In this document: positions 1 to 6,525 of the stretch, piece by piece
Layout of the letters: each line of letters opens with the position of its first letter
How positions within the stretch are numbered: position 1 is the stretch's first letter
Origin: EsbW-18 sp964634615
GTDB lineage: Bacteria; Patescibacteriota; Minisyncoccia; Phycocordibacterales; EsbW-18
DNA: 10,107 bases
Assembly (NCBI GenBank): GCA_964634615.1
Contig: CAZWLQ010000023.1
Location: forward strand, 1-10,107
Direction: 5' to 3'
Notes under the pieces: model-generated
What the model saw: only the letters and a program-made list of their open reading frames with translations
Told to the model about the DNA's origin: nothing
Databases searched by the model: none
Made by a program: the position numbers and the translations under genes

Positions 1-1302
1 CGCAAGTACACGAAGCAATGTTGTTTTGCCAATACCACGTGCAGGCACATTAATGACGCGAGAAAGATGCGTCGGACTATCGGGATTTCTCGCAGCATGA
101 ATGTAGGAAATCATGTCTTTGATCTCTTTTCGCTCAAAGAACCGCGTACCGAGAACTTGGTATGGAACTTTTGCATCGAGAAACGCCTCTTCAAGTGCGC
201 GTGAAAGGAAGTGTGCACGAAACAATACCGCAATCTCATGTGCAGGTGTTCCGTTCGCAAGCAGTTCTTTTGTTCTATTCACGATAAATCGTGCCTCGGC
301 ACTTCCATCGAGTGCGCCGTGCACCTCAATCAATTCACCGTCGTTGTTATTTGTATAGAGCACTTTTTCTTTTCGAAATACATTTTGTTTGATTGCGTCA
401 TTTGCCGCGGAGAGGATTGTTTTAGTCGAACGGTAGTTCTCTTCAAGTAAAATCACGCGAGCACCTTCGAATTCCTCCTCAAATCGCTGGAGATTCCGGA
501 GGTCAGCAGAACGCCACGTATAAATACATTGATCATGATCCCCCACGACACAAATGTTGTTTCGTGGGTGTGCGAGCATTTTTATCAGCTCGTATTGCAC
601 GATGTTGGTGTCTTGGTATTCATCAACATGGATATACTGAAATCTTTTTCGATACGACTCAAGAATCTGCGGGTGTTTTTTAAAAAGTTCAAGCGTCGCA
701 AGTAAGAGGTCGTCAAAGTCGAATGCTTTTTCTTTAATCAAACCATCGCGGTATCGTTCCCACGCAGCAAGGACAATCCGGTTGGTGTAATCCATCGCTT
801 TGGTTTCGCGGAATGTTTCGGGTGTGAGCGCTTCACCTTTTGCACGAGAGATGAGCGAGAGGAGCGCTGATGGCGCAAACTGTTTTGGATCAATGCCAAG
901 TTCCTTTTGAATCTTTTTAATCAGCGAGAGCGAGTCATCACGATCAAAAATAGAGAAATGCTTCGTGCGACCAATCGCTTCAGCGTGTTCTTTGAGAACC
1001 ATCACGCCAAGTGAGTGAAAGGTGCCGACGAACGGCATGTGCGCTGAAAAAAACGGTCGGTCGGTCGCGATGGTCGTGCCTAAAAGTTTTGCAACACGCT
1101 CACGCATCTCACTCGCTGCTTTGTTCGTGAAGGTTATTGCAAGAATTGATTCTGGCGCGACCCCCTTTTTAATCAAGTGAAGGATACGGTGTGTGAGAAC
1201 GCGGGTCTTTCCTGTTCCTGCGCCTGCAACAATCAACAACGGTCCTTCGGTGTGAAGAACCGCCTCTTTTTGCTGCGCGTTGAGCCCCGAAAGATACTCC
1301 AT
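1..1302 (-). CDS. UvrD/PcrA-type superfamily 1A DNA helicase, N-terminal part (runs off left edge)
   Basis: ATP-dependent 3'-5' DNA helicase of the UvrD/Rep/PcrA family, acting in the cytoplasm in nucleotide excision repair, mismatch repair and clearing of replication blocks. The 434 codons visible begin MEYLSGLNAQQKEAV, the usual 'LN..Q..AV' Q-motif. They then show Walker A AGAGTGKT (residues 26-33), motif Ia ITFTNKAA (56-63), GTFHSLG (93-99), DFDDLL (195-200), the Walker B box VDEYQD (226-231), motif III GDHDQCIYTWR (254-264) and motif IV EENYRST. The C-terminal half lies outside the window, so UvrD, PcrA and Rep cannot be separated. Motif III is slightly odd: the common QSIY and RGA are QCIY and RSA here. 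The ATG at 1302 lies 9 nt after a TATTAT box and has no clear SD, suggesting a leaderless or nearly leaderless message. It is separated from the operon upstream by a terminator. Confidence 0.96.
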   Translation of the reverse strand, partial: MEYLSGLNAQQKEAVLHTEGPLLIVAGAGTGKTRVLTHRILHLIKKGVAPESILAITFTNKAASEMRERVAKLLGTTIATDRPFFSAHMPFVGTFHSLGVMVLKEHAEAIGRTKHFSIFDRDDSLSLIKKIQKELGIDPKQFAPSALLSLISRAKGEALTPETFRETKAMDYTNRIVLAAWERYRDGLIKEKAFDFDDLLLATLELFKKHPQILESYRKRFQYIHVDEYQDTNIVQYELIKMLAHPRNNICVVGDHDQCIYTWRSADLRNLQRFEEEFEGARVILLEENYRSTKTILSAANDAIKQNVFRKEKVLYTNNNDGELIEVHGALDGSAEARFIVNRTKELLANGTPAHEIAVLFRAHFLSRALEEAFLDAKVPYQVLGTRFFERKEIKDMISYIHAARNPDSPTHLSRVINVPARGIGKTTLLRVLA

Positions 1303-1311
1303 AGTTTCCGC

Positions 1312-1317
1312 ATAATA
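1312..1317 (-). promoter_or_regulatory. -10 box of the helicase gene
   Basis: TATTAT on the minus strand, with 9 nt between it and the helicase ATG at 1302. No convincing -35 box is visible at 16-18 nt. If used, transcription would start within a few bases of the ATG. The same 9-nt spacing is seen at the TraR/DksA-like gene (7371). Confidence 0.4.
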
Positions 1318-1338
1318 GCACGCAACACAAAAGACAGA

Positions 1339-1376
1339 ATAAAAAAGAACGCCGCTTCGCGAAACGCGAAACGGCG
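1339..1376 (-). terminator. Intrinsic terminator of the 2111-1408 operon
   Basis: Arms 1350-1361 and 1365-1376 form a 12-position stem with one mismatch around an AAA/TTT loop. Read on the minus strand the hairpin is followed by TTCTTTTTTATT. It sits between the end of the unknown gene at 1408 and the helicase start, so it separates the two transcription units. Confidence 0.8.
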
Positions 1377-1407
1377 GGAGTGACACTCGACACGAAGCGA
1401 CCATGAA

Positions 1408-1707
1408 TCAAGGTCGTCCCAGGCGAGGCACTTTCTGTGGTGGTCTCGCGACTTGAACCACGTTCACGATGGCGATTCCTCGTTGACCGTTGCGGGTCAC
1501 GTTCATTCTCACGCACGAAGGAATCGAGTCGTCAATTGAGTCGGTCGCGATTCGGAATCGCCCCCTCCTGCTGTCCCGGTCTTGTTCCACCCGGAACCGA
1601 AAACGGAGGTGTTGAAGTTGTGACAGGGCATTCCGAGCGTCTGCCTCCGTTGCCCGGAAGAAGGTTTGAGGCGGAGAAGGCGTCTTGTTTCCACGGCGAA
1701 CACTCAC
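1408..1707 (-). CDS. Small basic protein of unknown function
   Basis: 99 residues beginning with GTG (1707-1705), rich in Arg and without a signal peptide or membrane segment. I do not recognise the family. The reason to believe it is context: its GTG overlaps the TGA of the secreted-protein gene upstream (GTGA, positions 1704-1707), the classical layout for translational coupling, and a terminator follows about 30 bp after its stop. The C-terminal part (RFRIATDSIDDS, then NGQRGIAIVNVVQVARPP) alternates hydrophobic and polar residues as beta-strands do. Other open frames on both strands overlap here (up to 122 codons), so the call is not certain. Confidence 0.55.
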   Translation of the reverse strand: MSVRRGNKTPSPPQTFFRATEADARNALSQLQHLRFRFRVEQDRDSRRGRFRIATDSIDDSIPSCVRMNVTRNGQRGIAIVNVVQVARPPQKVPRLGRP

Positions 1708-2111
1708 GGCCTAAGCTCCACCCGGAGCATCAGCATCACGAGCCCCTTCTTGCTTCCGGGTGCCGTGATGTTCTGTACCCGGAGATACCACTTGTCCTCG
1801 AGTAGGAAGCGTCCAATGTGCCCAATGTTCGCCGGAAGCTCTTCCGTTTGGAGTACGACCCCGTTGGCGTCTACGAGATCGACCGTCACGGCTGGCTTAC
1901 CTTCCTCCGAAGAAGGCGTCACCGTCCGAAGGACGAGTTTGCCACCGCCCTTGATGTCCGCGACGATGTCGCCCTCTTTGAACTGCTCTGCGCAGTTGTC
2001 GGAGGGTTGGGGTTTGCAGCGGAAGACCGCTGCCGTCTCCGGCAGGGCGCTGTTCGCTGAGGCGAGCGTCACCGTCGGGGTAAGGAGGAGTGCGACGAGA
2101 AGCATCTTCAT
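1704..2111 (-). CDS. Small secreted protein of unknown function
   Basis: 135 residues. The start MKMLLVALLLTPTVTLASA is a clear Sec signal peptide with an A-S-A cleavage motif near residue 19. The mature part has two cysteines (FRCKPQPSDNCAEQ), which could form a disulphide outside the cell, followed by beta-like stretches (KLVLRTVTP, AVTVDLVDANGVVL, KWYLRVQNITA, GLVMLMLRVELRP) suggesting a small beta-sandwich. The ATG at 2111 is preceded by AAAGGAG with 7 nt spacing, a strong SD, which fixes the start. It is first in a two-gene operon with the 1408 gene. The upstream region carries a LexA-like palindrome over a plausible -10. The family is not recognised. Confidence 0.8.
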   Translation of the reverse strand: MKMLLVALLLTPTVTLASANSALPETAAVFRCKPQPSDNCAEQFKEGDIVADIKGGGKLVLRTVTPSSEEGKPAVTVDLVDANGVVLQTEELPANIGHIGRFLLEDKWYLRVQNITAPGSKKGLVMLMLRVELRP

Positions 2112-2164
2112 GGAGACTCTCCTTTAAGATAAGACGCCGAACGGTCATCCGCTGGCGGTACAGT

Positions 2165-2201
2165 CCTGTATCTATATATAGGAATATCGAGGCAAGGTAA
2201 A
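2165..2201 (-). promoter_or_regulatory. Promoter with LexA-like palindrome, upstream of the 2111 operon
   Basis: Minus strand: TTTACC (2201-2196), 17 nt, TATATA (2178-2173) gives a plausible sigma70-type promoter. Overlapping the -10 is CCTATA-N6-TACAGG (2182-2165). Its inner part reads CTAT-N8-ACAG and differs from the E. coli LexA consensus CTGT(AT)4ACAG at 2 of 16 positions. A second short dyad, TACAG-GA-CTGTA, lies just downstream. The assignment to LexA is only by resemblance. Confidence 0.4.
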
Positions 2202-2231
2202 GGCCGATGTTTCTAGGAAGCCCTTCCACAC

Positions 2232-2520
2232 TTGCAAAAAATGTTGTCTAATGGCTTGACGATTTGGTTAAAAATTACAGAATCACTATCCACAGCATAT
2301 CCAGAGGCACTTCTACCCTTTGGGGTAGGGTCGGCAGGGTCATGTGGATTTTTGTGTGATTTTGCAATTTTTGAAACACTCCGTCAAGGTTTTGGCGGGG
2401 TGTGGGGTTGCTAAAATAGCTTTTGTTGGCTGAAACGAATAAGGAATCGAGCCCTTCGCGGGTTGTATCGCTTCCGCTCTGATTGAACCCCAGGTTTAGC
2501 ATCTAACTTTTCTGTATAAC
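2232..2520. other. Intergenic region with several predicted RNA hairpins, no gene seen
   Basis: No open frame here has protein-like character or an SD. Possible structures are ATCCAC/GTGGAT (2288-2293 with 2344-2349) enclosing CTACCC/GGGTAG and followed by TTTTTG; a 10-bp stem with two G-U pairs (2376-2385 with 2394-2403); and a 7-bp closing stem (2403-2409 with 2486-2492) around GCTA/TAGC and AGCCC/GGGTT hairpins. On the plus strand TTGACG (2256-2261), 16 nt, CAGAAT (2278-2283) could be a promoter, so a small RNA or long leader for the peptidase gene is possible. I recognise no known RNA family. Confidence 0.35.
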
Positions 2521-2573
2521 TAGTTTTGAGAGCACACCTGGTTCATCGGATGGTCATACCGACCTCCCGAACC
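2515..2573 (+). promoter_or_regulatory. -10 box and hairpin leader of the M23 peptidase gene
   Basis: TATAAC (2515-2520), preceded by TG, is a plausible -10 although no good -35 is visible. The expected leader contains a long imperfect hairpin closed by GGTTC (2540-2544) with GAACC (2569-2573) and an inner GGTC/GACC pair. It ends about 12 nt before the weak AGGG SD at 2585. Confidence 0.4.
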
Positions 2574-2593
2574 GGACGAAACATAGGGTCTTT

Positions 2594-3589
2594 GTGAGCG
2601 TTCGCACTGCGAGTGCAGCGCTTTTTCTTGTGCTCGTACCACTAGTTGCTTCGGCTGGTATCTGGGACTGGTTTGCTGCGCGCGCGTCCGCAAATGAAGG
2701 AAGAACAAGTGCGACAACCCGTTCCATGGGGCTTCTTTCGGGTACACGAAACCCCAACCCACAGCTCGCTCTCGGAGGCGGCGATATTTCTATCGTTGAC
2801 GGCAGTGCACTCGATGCAGAGACATCACCACTCTCCGGCGACGGCTTTTTAACCCATAACAACACCGCGGACCAAATCAGTCTCTATGTTGTTCGCGAGG
2901 GAGACACGCTCTCCCAAATTGCTGACATGTTCGGTGTAACACCAAACACCATCCGATGGGCAAATGATATTTCGACCAAAGGCACCATCAATCCTGGAGA
3001 CAAACTGGTTATCCTTCCTATTACTGGGGTGAAGCACACCGTGAAAAAGGGTGATACGCTCGCGTCTATCGCGAAAAAATACAAGGCGGACAAGGAAGAG
3101 GTGCTTCAGTTCAACGGTCTTGCGGACAGCTCCGAACTCACGATTGGTCTTGAGCTGATCATTCCGAACGGCGAAGTGGTTCCAGCGGCTCCTGCAAAGG
3201 GTTCGGCACCTACAAAATCATACGGCGGCGGACCATCATACGCTGGCTACTACATGCGCCCAATCAGTGGAGGTTTGCGCACACAAGGAATCCATGGATA
3301 CAACGGTGTTGACCTCGCGTCATCATACGGTGCTGCAATCTATGCTGCTGCCGCGGGTGAAGTCATCATCAGCAAGGCGGACGGCGGATGGAATGGCGGG
3401 TACGGAAACTACATTGTTGTCAAGCACGATAACGGCACACAGACGCTCTACTCTCACTTGAGTGCGTCGTCGGTGTCGGTTGGACAGTCCGTCTCGCAAG
3501 GAGATGTGATTGGTGCGATGGGAGCAACAGGAAAGGCAACAGGTGTTCACTTGCACTTCGAAATTCGTGGTGCATCGAATCCGTTTTAA
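2594..3589 (+). CDS. Secreted peptidoglycan hydrolase: two LysM domains plus M23 (LytM) metallopeptidase
   Basis: 331 residues. The N-terminus SVRTASAALFLVLVPLVASA is a signal peptide. LysM 1 starts near residue 96 (SLYVVREGDTLSQIADMFG) and LysM 2 near residue 145 (HTVKKGDTLASIAKKYK); both bind glycan. A Gly/Ser/Pro-rich linker leads to a C-terminal M23 endopeptidase, which cleaves peptide cross-bridges of the wall. Visible M23 features are NGVDLA, YGNYIVVKHDNG, YSHLS and the final HLHFE, which carries the HxH metal ligands. The first ligand motif is unusual: the common HxxxD reads Asn instead of His at that place (GYNGVD), with a His three residues earlier. This may be a family variant or reduced activity. 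The GTG start at 2594 is chosen because it directly precedes the signal peptide and follows AGGG by 5 nt; the frame is open to 2507 without ATG. Likely roles are cell separation or wall turnover. Confidence 0.93.
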   Translation: MSVRTASAALFLVLVPLVASAGIWDWFAARASANEGRTSATTRSMGLLSGTRNPNPQLALGGGDISIVDGSALDAETSPLSGDGFLTHNNTADQISLYVVREGDTLSQIADMFGVTPNTIRWANDISTKGTINPGDKLVILPITGVKHTVKKGDTLASIAKKYKADKEEVLQFNGLADSSELTIGLELIIPNGEVVPAAPAKGSAPTKSYGGGPSYAGYYMRPISGGLRTQGIHGYNGVDLASSYGAAIYAAAAGEVIISKADGGWNGGYGNYIVVKHDNGTQTLYSHLSASSVSVGQSVSQGDVIGAMGATGKATGVHLHFEIRGASNPF

Positions 3590-3593
3590 ATTA

Positions 3594-3623
3594 GCCACTA
3601 GGGTATAGAGTATGGCCACTAGG
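3594..3623 (+). repeat. Short direct repeat after the peptidase gene
   Basis: GCCACTAGG occurs at 3594-3602 and again at 3615-3623, 21 bp apart, immediately after the stop codon of the peptidase gene. No function is apparent. Confidence 0.5.
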
Positions 3624-3656
3624 AATAAACGCACATAATCAAAACACGGGACGTTT

Positions 3657-3686
3657 GGTGGAGAAATGCTGCTGCATTTCTCCACC
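3657..3686 (+). terminator. Perfect 13-bp hairpin downstream of the peptidase gene
   Basis: Arms 3657-3669 and 3674-3686 are perfectly complementary around a TGCT loop. No T-tract follows on either strand, so it is not a textbook intrinsic terminator; it could stabilise the mRNA end. A weaker stem with one bulge (3686-3709, GTGA loop) follows directly. Confidence 0.5.
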
Positions 3687-3722
3687 TAGCGCCTCGTGAG
3701 GGGGCTAGGGATCTAGATAAAT

Positions 3723-3761
3723 CCAAAAGAAGAAAGCCGCTCCGGAAACGGGGCGGCTTTC
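3723..3761 (-). terminator. Intrinsic terminator of the membrane-anchored protein gene
   Basis: Arms 3732-3744 and 3749-3761 form a 13-position stem with one mismatch around GAAA (TTTC on the minus strand). On the minus strand it is followed by TTCTTTTGGAT. A second GC-rich hairpin (3779-3786 with 3796-3803) lies between it and the stop codon at 3826, giving two stems in tandem. Confidence 0.75.
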
Positions 3762-3825
3762 GTGTATGAAATACAAACGGCCGCCCGATGGAGATGGGCG
3801 GCCTTGAGAACTACGGAACGACGGG

Positions 3826-4371
3826 CTAGCTGCGAAGAGCGGCCAGTGCGAGACGATGGATCTTCTCCACCTCACCAGGAATCTTTCTCCTGGTGATGGT
3901 GCCCCCACCGATCACCTCCACCCAACCATCGCCGGCGGTTCGGAGGATGTGATCCGACTGCCGGTCATCGTAGTAGACCGTCAGTCGCGGTTCGATTCGG
4001 CCGTTCCCCATCTGGTTCGCCGAAACGATCGAGAACCAGAGGTTGCCCAGGCGTGCCTGGGTCACGAACGGCACCGTGTCCATGCCGTCGTCCGCGAGCA
4101 CCCCGGCGCAACTATCGCCGAGAACGCTGCACGACTCCGACTGTCCGAACGCGAGCACCATGAGAGCGACGTCGTCGCTCGACAGTCCACGCTCGTTGGC
4201 GAAGGATACTGCACTGGCGGTGTAGTTACGGAGACCGGCGTTCTCTTGCTTGAGCGTCGTGATCTCCGCCTGGAGCTTGTTGTTCTCGTTGTGCTCCAGA
4301 ACGATCCACGGCAAGAGCGCGAGAACAGCGAGACTCAGTGCGATGACGAGAGACTTTTCGATGCGCTTCAT
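3826..4371 (-). CDS. Membrane-anchored protein of unknown function
   Basis: 181 residues from the ATG at 4371. MKRIEKSLVIALSLAVLALLPWIVL is a positively charged start followed by a hydrophobic segment (about residues 7-25). Since no cleavage site is obvious, it probably stays as an N-terminal anchor. Residues 27-48 (NENNKLQAEITTLKQENAGL) look like a short coiled coil. The rest is an extracytoplasmic domain with two cysteines (SESCSVLGDSCAG) that could pair, and strands such as RLTVYYDD and GWVEVIGGG. I do not recognise the domain. An upstream in-frame ATG at 4413 is only 16 nt after the TATAAT box, lacks an SD and would bury the membrane segment, so 4371 is preferred. The leader contains a small hairpin with a GGAA loop. 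It is a single gene with its own promoter and terminator. Confidence 0.78.
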   Translation of the reverse strand: MKRIEKSLVIALSLAVLALLPWIVLEHNENNKLQAEITTLKQENAGLRNYTASAVSFANERGLSSDDVALMVLAFGQSESCSVLGDSCAGVLADDGMDTVPFVTQARLGNLWFSIVSANQMGNGRIEPRLTVYYDDRQSDHILRTAGDGWVEVIGGGTITRRKIPGEVEKIHRLALAALRS

Positions 4372-4420
4372 TTTGTTACCCGCTTTCTGGTCACCTTCCG
4401 GTAGACCCGTCATTTATGTG

Positions 4421-4457
4421 CCTGTACATATTATACAGGGATTATACTGATTGTCAA
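4421..4457 (-). promoter_or_regulatory. Near-consensus sigma70 promoter with palindromic operator
   Basis: Minus strand: TTGACA (4457-4452), 16 nt, TATAAT (4435-4430), an exact match to both hexamers. CCTGTA-N7-TACAGG (4439-4421) is a palindrome lying right on the -10, so it could be a repressor site. It resembles a LexA box but with one extra central base (CTGT-N9-ACAG). A related palindrome overlaps the promoter of the 2111 operon. Confidence 0.8.
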
Positions 4458-4483
4458 CTGCACTGCAGCAAATTCTTCCGTTT

Positions 4484-4711
4484 CTACTTCGCTTCAAGAA
4501 CCGCGAGGCGGGTTGAGAAGTCATCCCACATATCGGATGTGAAAACTTGCTCGGCATCAAGTCGTTCAACAAGATCAGCAAAGCCGAGCTCCACGCGGGT
4601 TTCAAGATTGCCGAGTCGGTCTTCAATACCTTCAAAACGCGTTGAAAGGCGTTCTTCGAATGTGTTAAAGGCTTCTTTTAGGGCGTGTGCGAGAAATTCT
4701 TGAGTAATCAT
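4484..4711 (-). CDS. Small acidic coiled-coil-like protein of unknown function
   Basis: 75 residues from the ATG at 4711 (MITQEFLAHALKEAFNTF). Almost the whole chain is predicted helical by eye, with heptad-like spacing of Leu, Phe and Val (ERLSTRFEGIEDRLGNLETRV, then LVERLDAEQVF), pointing to an oligomerising coiled coil. There is no signal peptide and no cysteine. An ATG at 4726 in the same frame would give 80 residues, but it lies inside a TATTAT sequence. The 4711 start has GGGA 9 nt upstream. The gene lies 77 bp after the YifB gene on the same strand, so read-through is possible, but it also has candidate promoters of its own. Confidence 0.72.
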   Translation of the reverse strand: MITQEFLAHALKEAFNTFEERLSTRFEGIEDRLGNLETRVELGFADLVERLDAEQVFTSDMWDDFSTRLAVLEAK

Positions 4712-4724
4712 ATCTGTGTTTCCC

Positions 4725-4767
4725 ATAATAGAAGTGCGAGTATGTTTGTAAAGTATTGACGTGTCAG
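4725..4767 (-). promoter_or_regulatory. Candidate promoters of the small coiled-coil gene
   Basis: Two overlapping options on the minus strand. CTGACA (4767-4762), 17 nt, CATACT (4744-4739) would give a leader of about 20 nt containing GGGA. TTTACA, 16 nt, TATTAT (4730-4725) has better hexamers but would start transcription only a few bases before the ATG at 4711. The sequence alone does not decide between them. Confidence 0.4.
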
Positions 4768-4788
4768 TTGTCGCGATGCACGACCGGA

Positions 4789-6330
4789 CTACGTTGCTAC
4801 AAATCCCTTTGTTCGGTATTGAAGCGCTTCCAAAATGTGGTCGACTTCGACATTGTCTGAATGCGCAAGATCTGCAATGGTTCGTGCAAGTTTAATGACA
4901 CGGTGGTACGCACGCGCGGAGAGTTCGAGTTTGGTTGCAGAAACAATCAGTGTCTTTGTTGCGTCTTCGGTCAGTTTTGCGAAACGGTCAATATCTTTGA
5001 CGCCCATGTCGCTGTTTTTCATCAACCTTGTTCCCGCAAATCGTTTTTGCTGCGTGTCCCGTGCATCAATGACGCGCTTACGAATCGCATCACTCCCCTC
5101 GCCCGACGAAGCCCCCGAGAGCTTGTCGTGTAGAACTGGCGCAACCGAAAGCCACATGTCGATGCGATCAACAATTGGTCCTGATAATTTCTTTTGATAG
5201 CGAAGCAGTGTCTGTGGTGTGCAGACGCAGAGCTTGTTGCTGCCCCAGTTTCCGCATGGACAGGGATTCAACGCTGCAACCAACATCACGTCCGCGGGAA
5301 AATGTGCCGAGCCGCGGACACGAGAGATTGCGACCACACGCTCTTCGAGTGGTTGACGCAGCGCTTCAATGACACGTCTGTCGAATTCGGGAAACTCATC
5401 AAGAAAAAGAATGCCACGGTGCGCGAGTGTTATTTCACCGGGCTTTGGCACTGCGCCACCACCAACAAGCGACACATACGACGATGTGTGATGGGGTGCG
5501 CGAAACGGTGGCGATGTCACGAAGTCTTCTTTCAGTGTTCCTGCAACCGAGTGAATCCCCGTCACCTCAAGTGCATGCTCAAACGGCAGTGCCGGCATGA
5601 TGCCGATTGCCGCTTTTGCGAGAAGTGTTTTGCCAGTGCCGGGCGGACCCCACAAGCCAATATTGTGTCCGCCCGCAGCAGCGATTTCCATGCCACGCTT
5701 TGCACTTTCTTGTCCGCGGATATCTTTGAAATCAACGCTCGCCTGTACCGCAACGTTTGATGGGAGTGTTCGCGGTTGTGGAGCGATGACGACGCGTTCT
5801 TCTTTTTCTCGCTTCTCATCAACATGTGCGAGAAGTTCTGAGAGTGTTTGCATCGGAATCACCGCAACTCCATCAACAAGCGCCGCTTCTTTTGCGTTAT
5901 CTTTTGGAACAAAGACTTCGGTGAATCCCTTTTCTTTTGCGGCGAGTACTAACGGCAACACGCCGTGTACCGGACGCACATCGCCATCGAGCGCTAACTC
6001 GCCGATGAATAGTTTTTTGGCCGGATCAAACACGATGTCTTCGGTCGCAAGCAAATACGCGAGCGCAATCGGCACATCAAACATCGGACCTTCTTTTTTG
6101 ATATCCGCAGGCGCAAGCGATATCACAATTTTTTCATTTCGTGATTTCGGTGACTCGAATCCGGAGTTTTTGATTGCCGCGGACACTCTATCGCGTGATT
6201 CCTCAACACCTTTGTCAGGAAGTCCTACGATTGTGAATGCATGAAGCCCGCGTGAGATATCAACTTCAACCGAAATGATCGACGGGGTGAGCATCGACAC
6301 CTGTGCCGAATACACTTTTGCAAAAGACAT
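4789..6330 (-). CDS. comM: YifB/ComM family AAA+ ATPase (Mg-chelatase-like)
   Basis: 513 residues, close to the usual ~500 of the family. ComM is a hexameric helicase that helps integrate single-stranded DNA taken up by natural transformation; many lineages keep it as 'YifB'. The N-terminal ChlI-like domain (about 20-165) includes VGLPDKGVEESRDRV. The AAA+ core has Walker A GPPGTGKT (228-235), Walker B ILFLDEF (307-313), and the family-specific cysteine cluster NPCPCG...CVC (Cys 357, 359, 368, 370) followed by SGPIVDRID (383-391). The C-terminal Mg-chelatase domain ends in ARTIADLAHS. The ATG at 6330 (MSFAKVYSAQV) matches family N-termini. Extending to 6441 would translate the AT-rich repeat upstream, so that is rejected. 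No clear SD is visible. Confidence 0.95.
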   Translation of the reverse strand: MSFAKVYSAQVSMLTPSIISVEVDISRGLHAFTIVGLPDKGVEESRDRVSAAIKNSGFESPKSRNEKIVISLAPADIKKEGPMFDVPIALAYLLATEDIVFDPAKKLFIGELALDGDVRPVHGVLPLVLAAKEKGFTEVFVPKDNAKEAALVDGVAVIPMQTLSELLAHVDEKREKEERVVIAPQPRTLPSNVAVQASVDFKDIRGQESAKRGMEIAAAGGHNIGLWGPPGTGKTLLAKAAIGIMPALPFEHALEVTGIHSVAGTLKEDFVTSPPFRAPHHTSSYVSLVGGGAVPKPGEITLAHRGILFLDEFPEFDRRVIEALRQPLEERVVAISRVRGSAHFPADVMLVAALNPCPCGNWGSNKLCVCTPQTLLRYQKKLSGPIVDRIDMWLSVAPVLHDKLSGASSGEGSDAIRKRVIDARDTQQKRFAGTRLMKNSDMGVKDIDRFAKLTEDATKTLIVSATKLELSARAYHRVIKLARTIADLAHSDNVEVDHILEALQYRTKGFVAT

Positions 6331-6370
6331 GGCACTACTGTATCCGCGTGAGGTAAAGTGCGGATAAAGT

Positions 6371-6426
6371 AGAAAATCCAAATTCCAAATACCAAGCTCC
6401 AAACAAATTTCAAGCTCCAAAATCCA
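6371..6426. repeat. AT-rich degenerate short repeat (TTGGA-type)
   Basis: On the minus strand this reads as units of about 9-11 bases built from TTGGA and TTTGGA; CAAGCTCCAAA occurs twice on the plus strand (6393-6403 and 6411-6421). Translated, it gives the peptide pattern LELGIWNLDF, a known type of false extension. It lies just upstream of the YifB gene. Confidence 0.65.
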
Positions 6427-6440
6427 AGAAGAGAAACGCA

Positions 6441-6525
6441 TTGACCCTACGGGCGTTTTGTGGAGAATGGCTCATAGGAACCACGCGGCTCATGGAGAGT
6501 CGCACGTTTTTTAAGGAGAAATACG
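6441..6525 (+). promoter_or_regulatory. Promoter and leader of the receiver-like gene
   Basis: TTGACC (6441-6446), 16 nt, GAGAAT (6463-6468) is a plausible promoter. The leader holds a direct repeat GGCTCAT (6469-6475 and 6487-6493) with flanking TGGAGA copies. AAGGAG (6513-6518) lies 7 nt before the TTG start, a strong SD that fixes the start. Confidence 0.5.

Noticed and set aside
1666..2127. 153-codon plus-strand frame
   Set aside because: Antisense to the secreted-protein gene, which has a signal peptide and strong SD.
2287..2295. DnaA box and possible origin of replication
   Set aside because: One near-match (CTATCCACA) without a cluster, AT-rich unwinding tract or nearby dnaA.
2403..2492. 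tRNA-like 7-bp closing stem
   Set aside because: No T-arm or T-loop consensus before the 3' strand, and no proper D or anticodon arm.
3856..4404. 182-codon plus-strand frame
   Set aside because: Antisense to the membrane-anchored protein gene, which has a promoter, membrane segment and terminator.
5597..6244. 215-codon plus-strand frame
   Set aside because: Antisense shadow of the YifB/ComM gene; low-complexity Ser/Ala/Thr composition typical of such shadows.
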